Part shown: piece after piece, positions 1 to 5,420 of the stretch
Position numbering within the stretch: position 1 is the stretch's first letter
Layout of the letters: every line of letters starts with the position of its first letter
NCBI GenBank assembly: GCA_001767575.1
Contig: MELI01000001.1
Coordinates: 1-8,112 of the forward strand
Length of the DNA stretch: 8,112 nt
Source of the DNA: Candidatus Aquicultor primus
GTDB taxonomy: Bacteria > Actinomycetota > Aquicultoria > Aquicultorales > Aquicultoraceae
Direction of reading: 5' to 3'
Notes under the pieces: model-generated
Databases searched by the model: none
Told to the model about the DNA's origin: nothing
Seen by the model: the letters and a program-made list of their open reading frames with translations, nothing else
Position numbers and translations under genes: made by a program

Positions 1-690
1 TACCGCCACTGGCAGGATTTCTTCTATCCGCATGGCGTCATACAACGCGATTGGCTGGCCTTTTATGCGGAGCACTTCTCGACAGTCGAGATAAACAATT
101 CCTTCTACCGCCTGCCCGAAAGAGAGACCTTCGCCAACTGGTCGACTGCAACGCCGGACGATTTTACCTTCGCCGTTAAGGCAAGCCGCTACATAACACA
201 ATTCAAAAAACTTAGCGGCACCGAAGACGCGGTTCGCAAGGTGCTGGACAATGCTCGCGGGCTCGGGACTAAACTCGGGCCGATACTCTTCCAGCTACCC
301 GCCAACTGGCATCTAAACCTGGAGCGCTTCGCCGATTTCACGGCATCGCTACCCCCCGGTTACCGGTACGCCTTCGAATTTCGCCACGATAGCTGGCTAT
401 GCGGGGATGTTTACCGGCTCCTTAGAGACAAGGGCCTTGCTTTCTGCATTTCGGACGCAGCCGCCTGGTCGACCTCGCTAGAGACGACTGCGCCCTTCGC
501 CTATATACGACTACACGGCGGCAGAGTCCTCTACGGTTCGGAATACTCCGAGGGCGAGCTTGACAAGTGGGCAAGGCTCATCGAACGGTTTGCGAAGCAG
601 CAACTGGAGGTCTTCGTATACTTCAACAACGACGCGCAAGGTTATGCAGTCAAAAACTCCCTGCGGTTAAAGAAAATGTTGCGTGCCTAA
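1..690 (+). CDS. DUF72 (YecE-like) family protein, 5'-truncated by window edge
   Basis: The reading frame is open from base 1 to the TAA at 688-690 and gives 229 residues. The family is usually about 240-260 residues and begins with an IGTSGW-type strand, so only about ten N-terminal residues seem to lie outside the window. Conserved DUF72 blocks occur in order: a YRHWQDFFYP start, TVEINNSFYRLP (about 28-39), FAVKASRYIT (57-66), FQLP (97-100), FEFRH (125-129), IRLHG (169-173) and YFNND (207-211). DUF72 proteins are predicted TIM-barrel-like proteins of unsettled biochemical role, so no reaction is assigned. An internal GTG at 241 could be read as a start, but the conserved upstream residues show that it is not. 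The gene converges on the minus-strand hydrolase gene with a hairpin terminator between them. Confidence 0.93.
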   Translation, partial: YRHWQDFFYPHGVIQRDWLAFYAEHFSTVEINNSFYRLPERETFANWSTATPDDFTFAVKASRYITQFKKLSGTEDAVRKVLDNARGLGTKLGPILFQLPANWHLNLERFADFTASLPPGYRYAFEFRHDSWLCGDVYRLLRDKGLAFCISDAAAWSTSLETTAPFAYIRLHGGRVLYGSEYSEGELDKWARLIERFAKQQLEVFVYFNNDAQGYAVKNSLRLKKMLRA

Positions 691-693
691 AAT

Positions 694-728
694 AAAAAAA
701 GCCGGCGGATGCCGGCGATTCTTTATGT
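694..728. terminator. Bidirectional hairpin terminator between convergent genes
   Basis: GCCGGC-GGAT-GCCGGC (701-716) forms a six-pair GC stem with a four-base loop. It is flanked on the left by seven A residues (694-700) and on the right by GATTCTTT. Read on the minus strand, the stem is followed by an uninterrupted T7 tract, a textbook intrinsic terminator for the hydrolase gene ending at 744. Read on the plus strand, the T tract is interrupted and weaker, but it lies eleven bases after the DUF72 stop codon. It therefore probably ends both transcripts. Confidence 0.85.
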
Positions 729-743
729 TTGCTGCTGTCTCTT

Positions 744-1493
744 TTATCCTATTGTGTCTACCGAGGAGAAGCTCGGCTCATGGAGCGGCAATATTATGTC
801 GGCCAGGTCGCGCACGCGGATGACCTGATTGTAGGCCTCATAAACGTTGACATGAACACCCGGCGCCAAGACCTCCATCTCCATCGCCTTTACCGCCGGC
901 GGAGGGTCGAAGTTCTCATTGATGACACAGAAGCCCGTGATTGCCGCAAGTCCTTCTTTGGTGTCGACCAGAACAGTCAGCGAGCCCGGGGTGTGCGAAG
1001 GCGTATGCAATACGCGCACGCCGTCGACGATTTCCATCTCGTCACCCTCGACGACGACTATTTTCCCCGCATTCTCGATTGCTTCGATGAAATCGAGCTC
1101 ATAGCGGAAATCAAGGGGTTTGGGGTCGTGAATCTGCTCCATTTCGAGTTTGTGGATATAGAATTTCGCGTTGGTGCACTTGATATCGTTTTCGCAGTGG
1201 TCGTTGTGGAGATGCGTGTGTATGACGATATCTATGTCCTCGGGTTTAAGACCCCACTTAGCCAGACCCTCTTCGAAGGTGTATATCTTCCCGCCGATGC
1301 GTTCTTCTCTCTCTTTCGACGGAAGGATGCCCATCAGCGCGGTATCGACCAGAATCTTCTTGTCGCCGCCTTCGAGATACCATACGTAAACCGGGATATG
1401 AAACTCGGTGCCGTAATTGTACTGGTAGGTCATGATACCTTTATCGATGACCTTGCTACCCACCACAATCGGGTGGATCTTATACTTTGCCAT
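744..1493 (-). CDS. N-acyl-homoserine lactonase-family MBL-fold metallo-hydrolase
   Basis: This is a 249-residue cytoplasmic protein of the metallo-beta-lactamase fold, with no signal peptide. It carries the metal motif HLHNDH (H94, H96, D98, H99), the second-motif HTPSHTPGS with H167, and a late LPLHEP histidine (H238). Length and spacing resemble the AHL lactonase family (AiiA/AttM-like), whose members open homoserine lactone rings, but many relatives act on other lactones or esters. The substrate is therefore open. The aspartate that normally bridges the two metals (a GD motif) is not visible: the corresponding stretch reads ITGFCVINENF (186-196), with Gly/Phe/Cys where Asp is expected. 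The ATG lies three bases after the stop of the upstream TPR gene, with only a weak Shine-Dalgarno, so translation is probably coupled to that gene. A T-rich hairpin terminator follows. Confidence 0.85.
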   Translation of the reverse strand: MAKYKIHPIVVGSKVIDKGIMTYQYNYGTEFHIPVYVWYLEGGDKKILVDTALMGILPSKEREERIGGKIYTFEEGLAKWGLKPEDIDIVIHTHLHNDHCENDIKCTNAKFYIHKLEMEQIHDPKPLDFRYELDFIEAIENAGKIVVVEGDEMEIVDGVRVLHTPSHTPGSLTVLVDTKEGLAAITGFCVINENFDPPPAVKAMEMEVLAPGVHVNVYEAYNQVIRVRDLADIILPLHEPSFSSVDTIG

Positions 1494-1496
1494 AGC

Positions 1497-2066
1497 CTAC
1501 TTCACGGCCTTCTCTAAGACCTCGATTTGAGCCTTAGCCCGGTCTGCGCCTTCGCCTTTAGGCTCCAACTTTAGGTAGGCCTTAAAAGACTCGACAGCCT
1601 CTTTGTTTTTCCCTTGAGCACTGTAGAATATGCCTAAGTTGAAGCGAGCGTTGGCGTGTTTAGGGTCGAGTTCGACTCCCTTTATCCCCTCCGCGGTCGC
1701 CGTGTCAACTTGGCCCGAATAGAAATAGTTGGTCGCCCTGTCAATGCGCACGTCCACGTTTTTGGGGTCAAGCTCGAGCGCCCTCGTGTAGACATCTATC
1801 GCTTTATCGTGTATCTGCTGACCGTGGTAGGCGTTTCCCAGCAATATCAAATTGCCGAGGTCTTTCGGGTTTGCCTCAACGGCCTTCTCCAGAGCCGCGG
1901 TCTGCGCCGCCGTATCAGCTTGGCTCTGGTCCTGGGCCGCCGGAGTATTTCCAGCCGGGTCCAAGACACCTGTAATCATCGGGATATACGCCAAGATGAA
2001 TATAAGCGCTATAAAAACCGCACCGACCTTTGTAAACGTTCTGACTTTCTTCTTGTCTAGAAGCAC
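1497..2066 (-). CDS. Membrane-anchored tetratricopeptide repeat protein
   Basis: This 189-residue protein starts at a GTG (2064-2066) chosen because AAGGAG (2076-2081) lies nine bases upstream. A lysine-rich N-terminus (DKKKVR) is followed by one hydrophobic segment at about 13-34, then an Ala/Gln-rich linker (38-58). Three TPR units follow at about 68-101, 102-135 and 136-169, each with the LDP/LEP boundary typical of the repeat. The positive charge before the segment suggests that the TPR domain lies outside the membrane as an interaction platform. No partner can be named. The stop is three bases from the ATG of the downstream hydrolase, so the two form an operon. The upstream intergenic region carries a candidate promoter and a large hairpin. 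Confidence 0.85.
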   Translation of the reverse strand: MLLDKKKVRTFTKVGAVFIALIFILAYIPMITGVLDPAGNTPAAQDQSQADTAAQTAALEKAVEANPKDLGNLILLGNAYHGQQIHDKAIDVYTRALELDPKNVDVRIDRATNYFYSGQVDTATAEGIKGVELDPKHANARFNLGIFYSAQGKNKEAVESFKAYLKLEPKGEGADRAKAQIEVLEKAVK

Positions 2067-2075
2067 TTTCGCCTT

Positions 2076-2081
2076 CTCCTT
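2076..2081 (-). promoter_or_regulatory. Shine-Dalgarno AAGGAG fixing the GTG start of the TPR gene
   Basis: AAGGAG on the minus strand, nine bases before the GTG at 2064-2066. It supports the GTG start, since no ATG lies at a suitable distance in frame. Confidence 0.7.
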
Positions 2082-2096
2082 ACATCATCATTGCCT

Positions 2097-2147
2097 AAGC
2101 AAGACGGCAGAAACAGCGCTCGCTATTTCTGCCGGTTTTTGCTTATA
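2097..2147. other. Long stem-loop in leader of the TPR gene (possible terminator or attenuator)
   Basis: CGGCAGAAA (2105-2113) pairs perfectly with TTTCTGCCG (2126-2134). Inside it AGCG-CT-CGCT forms a further stem. Outer TAAGCAA and TTGCTTA also match as inverted arms. On the plus strand the stem is followed by GTTTTTGC, which looks like an intrinsic terminator, yet no plus-strand gene ends here. On the minus strand it lies between the candidate promoter and the TPR gene start, so it would be a structured 5' leader. Whether it terminates antisense transcription, attenuates the TPR operon or merely stabilises the message cannot be told from sequence alone. Confidence 0.6.
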
Positions 2148-2170
2148 GCATACTGCCTGTCACCTTTTAA
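2142..2170 (-). promoter_or_regulatory. Candidate promoter for the TPR-hydrolase operon
   Basis: On the minus strand TTAAAA (2165-2170) and TATAAG (2142-2147) are separated by exactly 17 bases and match four and five of six positions of the sigma-A/sigma-70 consensus. One arm of an inverted repeat, GGTGACAG, falls inside the spacer, which would suit an operator. Transcription would start just ahead of the large stem-loop. Confidence 0.45.
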
Positions 2171-2213
2171 GTTTAGCAAAAATCGCGACGCAATTAAAGC
2201 CATTCGGTGACAG
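2157..2213. repeat. 8-bp perfect inverted repeat CTGTCACC / GGTGACAG
   Basis: CTGTCACC (2157-2164) and GGTGACAG (2206-2213) are exact reverse complements separated by 41 AT-rich bases. The left arm lies in the spacer of the candidate promoter for the TPR gene; the right arm lies upstream of its -35. Two half-sites placed like this could bind a looping or dimeric regulator, or could be chance. No regulator family is recognised from the motif. Confidence 0.4.
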
Positions 2214-2259
2214 AATCCACTTATTGTTTGTCGTTCCGATACCAGCGAGCCGGCCGTCC

Positions 2260-2808
2260 TTATTGTGGACTCCCGTCTTTTTTATCCGGCGGAACTTCTA
2301 CCGACTGTCCCTCGCCCGTTACGTCTCCGGCTGCCGGGACATCGCTCTTAAGGTCGCCCATGCCGCCTTCGCTACCGGGTGGCATAAACCCGTCCGGCGC
2401 GGCCGGTGCGCCGCCTGACTGCGTCGTTTCGCCGCCAAGACTCGGATGGCCCTGCGGGACACCTTGCTGCGCCTGCTCTTCGGTTAACGCCGGGGCACTT
2501 TGCTCACCCTGCACGCTAGGCGCGGTGTTAAACGTGTCGCTCAATGCCGGTGACGCAGTCGTCTCAGGCATGAAAATCCTACCGACAAAAAATCCCACTA
2601 CAAAAGCGACCACGACAAACGCGACTGTCCACACCAAATCTACGGACTGAGGTATCCCAGCCTCGACAGCGGGTTTGTCCTGCGCGCCACCACCCTTGCC
2701 GGTGGCTTTGCCCGGCTGCGCTTTTTTAGCAGAACCGCTTTTCTTTTGAGGAGTTTTCTTCGCGCTGGGAGCCTCGACTGGCTGTTCCTCAAAGAAATCG
2801 TCTCCCAT
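2260..2808 (-). CDS. Single-pass membrane protein with low-complexity flanks, unknown function
   Basis: The protein is 182 residues when started at the ATG at 2806-2808. AAGGAGG (2817-2823) lies eight bases upstream of this start. An earlier in-frame ATG at 2844 has no such site and would add twelve residues encoded by leader sequence. The order is an acidic start (GDDFFEEQP), a Lys/Gly/Ala-rich stretch (17-44), one strongly hydrophobic segment (about 57-79, rich in Val and Phe), then about 100 residues rich in Gly, Pro, Gln, Ser and acidic residues with no cysteine or recognisable fold. The basic side suggests that the N-terminus is cytoplasmic and the tail is outside. The tail looks disordered. 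I do not recognise a family. It precedes another single-pass protein, the TPR gene, so the two may act together at the envelope, but they are separated by 193 bases with a likely promoter. Confidence 0.8.
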   Translation of the reverse strand: MGDDFFEEQPVEAPSAKKTPQKKSGSAKKAQPGKATGKGGGAQDKPAVEAGIPQSVDLVWTVAFVVVAFVVGFFVGRIFMPETTASPALSDTFNTAPSVQGEQSAPALTEEQAQQGVPQGHPSLGGETTQSGGAPAAPDGFMPPGSEGGMGDLKSDVPAAGDVTGEGQSVEVPPDKKDGSPQ

Positions 2809-2816
2809 CGAGTTAC

Positions 2817-2823
2817 CCTCCTT
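2817..2823 (-). promoter_or_regulatory. Shine-Dalgarno AAGGAGG deciding the start at 2808
   Basis: Near-perfect anti-16S complement eight bases upstream of the ATG at 2806-2808. It is the reason for rejecting the longer frame starting at 2844. Confidence 0.8.
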
Positions 2824-2844
2824 TCTACTGGCTAAAAACAGCAT

Positions 2845-2866
2845 CGGCGCTCAACAATCGGCGCCG
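2845..2866. other. Leader hairpin upstream of the membrane-protein gene
   Basis: CGGCGC (2845-2850) pairs with GCGCCG (2861-2866) around a ten-base loop. On the minus strand it is followed after six bases by T5 (ATGCTGTTTTTAG), so it may act as a weak terminator or attenuator between the amidohydrolase and the membrane-protein gene. A second, weaker hairpin (CGGCA / TGCCG, about 2873-2895) precedes it in the same leader. Confidence 0.45.
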
Positions 2867-2904
2867 AGCCATGGACGGCAAGAAATTTGTGCCGCCAATT
2901 TTTA

Positions 2905-2933
2905 ATGATAACGCCTTGTCGTCAATCAAGCAA
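2905..2933 (-). promoter_or_regulatory. Candidate promoter for the membrane-protein gene
   Basis: On the minus strand TTGCTT (2928-2933) and TATCAT (2905-2910) are 17 bases apart. The -10 matches five of six consensus positions and the -35 only three, so the call is tentative. It would give a leader of roughly 90 bases containing two hairpins. Confidence 0.35.
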
Positions 2934-2973
2934 CTGTTTCGAGCCACTTGTGAAAATAGTGCACAATTAGCAT
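2926..2973 (-). CDS. Possible 15-residue small ORF behind a strong Shine-Dalgarno
   Basis: The amidohydrolase stop codon is part of the string TAAGGAGGGCTAGATG on the minus strand. AAGGAGG (2979-2985) thus stands five bases before an ATG (2971-2973) that opens a frame of 15 codons, MLIVHYFHKWLETVA, ending in TGA at 2926-2928. The peptide is short, hydrophobic at the start and aromatic, and might be a leader peptide or a small membrane-associated peptide. It could also be a ribosome site with no useful product. The site is as good as that of any confirmed gene in the window, which is why it is listed. No family is recognised. Confidence 0.35.
   Translation of the reverse strand: MLIVHYFHKWLETVA
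2948..2966. promoter_or_regulatory. Imperfect Rex-like dyad TTGTG-N9-CACAA
   Basis: TTGTG (2948-2952) and CACAA (2962-2966) form an inverted repeat in the orientation of Rex operators. Rex sites usually have eight bases between these arms, not nine. It lies just upstream of the candidate promoter for the membrane-protein gene. Because rex itself is 3.3 kb away in the same window, the match is noted, but the spacing counts against it. Confidence 0.25.
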
Positions 2974-2983
2974 CTAGCCCTCC

Positions 2984-4333
2984 TTACTCAAGCTTCAGCC
3001 GCTTGCGAATCGGTTCGGACTTCTCAAGTATCGCTTGCTCGTCGAGCGTCGCATAAACGCCGTCCCGGTAGAGTGTCTTGCCGGCTACCATGGTCAACAC
3101 CACGTTCTCCTGATTGGCCGTATATACCAGCGCCGAATAAGGTTCACGCGCCGGCGTCTGGTGGCTATGCGACATGTCGACTACCACTATATCCGCCTGC
3201 TTTCCGGGGTCGAGCGAGCCGACCTCGCTCTCCATATTAATCGCCTCGGCGCCGCCGAGTGTCGCCATGCGGACAAAATCCTCGGCGGTAAAGTCGAAAG
3301 AGCCCTTTACGCCGCGCTGCAGCAACACGCCTATCCTCATCTCGTCAAAGATATCCATTGTGTTGTTGCTGGCCGGGCTATCGGTGCCGAGGCCCACTTT
3401 GAGGTTGCGGTGAGCGAAACTCGGGAGAGGCGCAATCCCCATACCGAGCTTGGCGTTGCAGCGCGGGCAGTGCGCGACCGAGACATCGTATTTCTTCAGA
3501 ATATCGATATCGGCCTCGTTGACCTGAACGCAATGGACCGCCAGCACGTCACCGCCGTCGAAGACGCCCCACTCCTCCAGGTACTTGACGGGGCTAACAC
3601 CGGTAGGCTGCCACAAAATGTCACCCCAGCCCATCAAATCCCAGTATTCGTTTGGAAGGACACCCGAGCCGAATTTTACAAAATCGTATTCCGCTTTGGA
3701 GCCGGCAAGATGAGTACACATCTTGAGCTTGGTCTGCCGCGCCCATTCGGACGCCTTCTTATAGAGCGGGGGCGAGACGGTATAGGGTGAATGCGGCGCG
3801 AGCCCTATGATGAGGTTGGTCCCGGAAACCATATCGTTCCACCGGGAGATAGTCTTTTCAGCATCAACTATTATCTGGGGCACTTTGGTGTGGTCCATGT
3901 CGGCCACCTCATAATAGATGACCCCCCGCAAGCCGGCGTCTTTTGCCGCCTTCAAGCTGGCGCCGGAGCCGGTGATGTCGGCGATGGTCGTTATGCCCGA
4001 CTGGAGCGCTTCGAGCGCGCCTATGTGTGCCGAGAGTTCCCAGTCGCCCTTCTTTAAGCCTGCGCTCTTCATGGTCAGCTGTATCTTCCAGTCCGCGTAG
4101 CTCAAGTCGTCCAAGAGCCCCCGGAAAATACTATATTCCAGGTGGGTGTGGATGTCTATGAAGCCCGGCAGGATTATCGCCTTACCGAAATCGACTACTT
4201 CCTCATCCGGAAATCTGCCCAACAGACGCTTGTATTTGCCGACGGCTTTTATCTTGGAGCCCTCGACTACCACCGCACCGTCTTCAATCGGTTTCTTACT
4301 TATAGGTAGTACCCATTGCGCTTTTAAAAGCAT
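2984..4333 (-). CDS. Amidohydrolase-superfamily protein of the MTA/SAH/aminofutalosine deaminase type (COG0402)
   Basis: The protein has 449 residues, the usual family length. An N-terminal beta-sandwich strand region precedes a TIM-barrel with PGFIDIHTH (H62, H64 metal ligands), APHSPYTVS (H181), THLAG (H208), AVHCV (H267), AHCPRCNAKLG (288-297) and GLGTDSPAS (D318). The barrel is followed by the closing LDPGKQADIVVVD strand. Relatives hydrolytically deaminate purine nucleosides such as methylthioadenosine, S-adenosylhomocysteine or 6-aminodeoxyfutalosine. The last is a menaquinone precursor, attractive here because a long-chain prenyl synthase lies directly upstream, but this is inference. 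The HxxE motif that supplies the catalytic acid in deaminases reads HLAG (H208-G211), and Cys292 replaces the common Ser of the PRSN loop. The substrate or even the reaction may therefore differ. The ATG is preceded by a GAGGTGAGG purine run. Confidence 0.8.
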   Translation of the reverse strand: MLLKAQWVLPISKKPIEDGAVVVEGSKIKAVGKYKRLLGRFPDEEVVDFGKAIILPGFIDIHTHLEYSIFRGLLDDLSYADWKIQLTMKSAGLKKGDWELSAHIGALEALQSGITTIADITGSGASLKAAKDAGLRGVIYYEVADMDHTKVPQIIVDAEKTISRWNDMVSGTNLIIGLAPHSPYTVSPPLYKKASEWARQTKLKMCTHLAGSKAEYDFVKFGSGVLPNEYWDLMGWGDILWQPTGVSPVKYLEEWGVFDGGDVLAVHCVQVNEADIDILKKYDVSVAHCPRCNAKLGMGIAPLPSFAHRNLKVGLGTDSPASNNTMDIFDEMRIGVLLQRGVKGSFDFTAEDFVRMATLGGAEAINMESEVGSLDPGKQADIVVVDMSHSHQTPAREPYSALVYTANQENVVLTMVAGKTLYRDGVYATLDEQAILEKSEPIRKRLKLE

Positions 4334-4391
4334 ACCTCACCTCTATAGTTGACTATTATCGGTTCACAATTGATACCGCATAGCGCCTCCT

Positions 4392-4442
4392 CGTAGCTCA
4401 GGGCTTTAGCCCTGACAGTCAGCTCTAAAGAGCTGAGCTACG
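4392..4442. repeat. Palindromic double-hairpin element (REP/MITE-like)
   Basis: Outer arms CGTAGCTCAG (4392-4401) and CTGAGCTACG (4433-4442) are perfect reverse complements. Inside lie two seven-pair hairpins: TCAGGGC-TTTA-GCCCTGA (4398-4415) and TCAGCTC-TAAA-GAGCTGA (4419-4436), separated by CAG. The second is nearly the reverse complement of the first, with paired, structure-preserving differences. It sits in the 121-base gap between the prenyl synthase stop and the amidohydrolase start. No T tract follows on either strand, so it is not a standard terminator. It resembles intergenic extragenic palindromes that occur in many copies per genome. A single copy is seen here, so its repetitive nature is inferred. 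Confidence 0.6.
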
Positions 4443-4454
4443 CTTCCGTCCACA

Positions 4455-5420
4455 CTAGTGGTACCTGTCGACAACAAACTCGCCGATACCGGTGAAGACC
4501 GCTACCGCCTCGTCGTTAGATAACTCGCCGAGCGCGCGAATCGCCTCGTCCACATAGGAGCGCGCCGTCTCTTTCGTCCTCGATATCGCGTCGCTTTGCC
4601 CGATGAGCACAATCGCTTCGCGCACCTCTTCGTCACTCGGGTTATGCGTCGCGACGAGTTCGGCAAAGCGGCTGTCGCGTCCAAAATGCTCCAGCGCATA
4701 GAGGACCGGTACCGTCACCGTGCCGTCACGCACATCGACACCGAGCGCTTTTCCGGTTTCCGCGCCGCCCGCCACATCGAGCACGTCATCGTATATCTGA
4801 AACGCCACGCCGAGATTCTCGCCGTAGCGAGAGAGCGCGTCGATTTCGGCGGCCGGCGCCCCCGACAGGTAGGCGCCGGTCTGGCAGCACGCCGTAAAAA
4901 GCGCCGCGGTCTTGCGCTTCGCCTTCCGCAGGTAATCATCGAACGATTGCTCGATGACGTGCGCCGTCACCATTTGGTCGAACTCGCCGAGCGTCAAATC
5001 GAGCGCCGCTTTTACCATTATCTCAACCGAGCGCATCTCTGAGCGCGCCAATATCTTGAATGCCGTCGCAAAGAGAAAATCCCCGGCCGCTACGGCCGTC
5101 CTCTCCCCCCACAGCGAATAGACCGTCGGAAAACCCCGTCTCGTCGCGGCGTCATCCAAGATGTCGTCGTGGATAAGCGACGCCATATGGATGAGCTCCG
5201 AGGCGACCGCGGCCGGTAAAAAGGCCTTAAGGTCGTATGAACCGACCATCCCGGACATCAAAACGAGAGCCGGGCGGAGTCTCTTGCCGCCGGCTTTGAG
5301 GGTGGCTGTGGACGCCTCTGCCAGAACACCGTCGGCCGCCGAAACCGCCTTGTTGAGTTCGTTTTCGACCACTGCCAAATCTTGAAGAATATGCTGCGGA
5401 ATCGGGTAGGTTTTACTCAT
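4455..5420 (-). CDS. Polyprenyl diphosphate synthase, catalytic subunit (HepT/IspB-like)
   Basis: The 321-residue enzyme is of normal length for trans long-chain prenyl diphosphate synthases, which condense isopentenyl diphosphate onto an allylic primer. It has GGKRLRP (44-50), the first aspartate-rich motif DDILD (85-89), GDFLF (113-117), LGEFDQ (144-149) and the second aspartate-rich motif DDVLD (211-215). Ala80, five residues before the first motif, is small, as in enzymes making long chains rather than farnesyl or geranylgeranyl products. Exact chain length cannot be read. The start at 5418-5420 gives the family-typical N-terminus and overlaps the preceding gene by eight bases. A longer frame from 5465 lacks a ribosome site and lies wholly in the upstream gene. 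The likely product use is the menaquinone side chain. Confidence 0.92.
   Translation of the reverse strand: MSKTYPIPQHILQDLAVVENELNKAVSAADGVLAEASTATLKAGGKRLRPALVLMSGMVGSYDLKAFLPAAVASELIHMASLIHDDILDDAATRRGFPTVYSLWGERTAVAAGDFLFATAFKILARSEMRSVEIMVKAALDLTLGEFDQMVTAHVIEQSFDDYLRKAKRKTAALFTACCQTGAYLSGAPAAEIDALSRYGENLGVAFQIYDDVLDVAGGAETGKALGVDVRDGTVTVPVLYALEHFGRDSRFAELVATHNPSDEEVREAIVLIGQSDAISRTKETARSYVDEAIRALGELSNDEAVAVFTGIGEFVVDRYH

Noticed and set aside
729..1517. 262-codon plus-strand frame opposite the lactonase-family gene
   Set aside because: It is antisense to a gene with clear metal-binding motifs; its translation is rich in Arg, Asp and Val with no motif, and no ribosome site precedes it.
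2809..2844. N-terminal extension of 12 residues on the membrane protein
   Set aside because: It would translate through the AAGGAGG site that sits correctly for the ATG at 2808.
3035..3790. 251-codon plus-strand frame opposite the amidohydrolase
   Set aside because: A shadow of a high-GC coding strand; no conserved motif, and the minus strand holds a full amidohydrolase.
4342..4369. TTGTGA-N16-TATAGA promoter-like pair just upstream of the amidohydrolase
   Set aside because: Transcription would start two bases before the ATG and remove the visible ribosome site, so the match is probably chance.
4391..4442. tRNA-like sequence: GTAGCTCAG resembles a tRNA D-arm
   Set aside because: No acceptor, anticodon or T-arm can be formed; the segment is explained by the double-hairpin palindrome.
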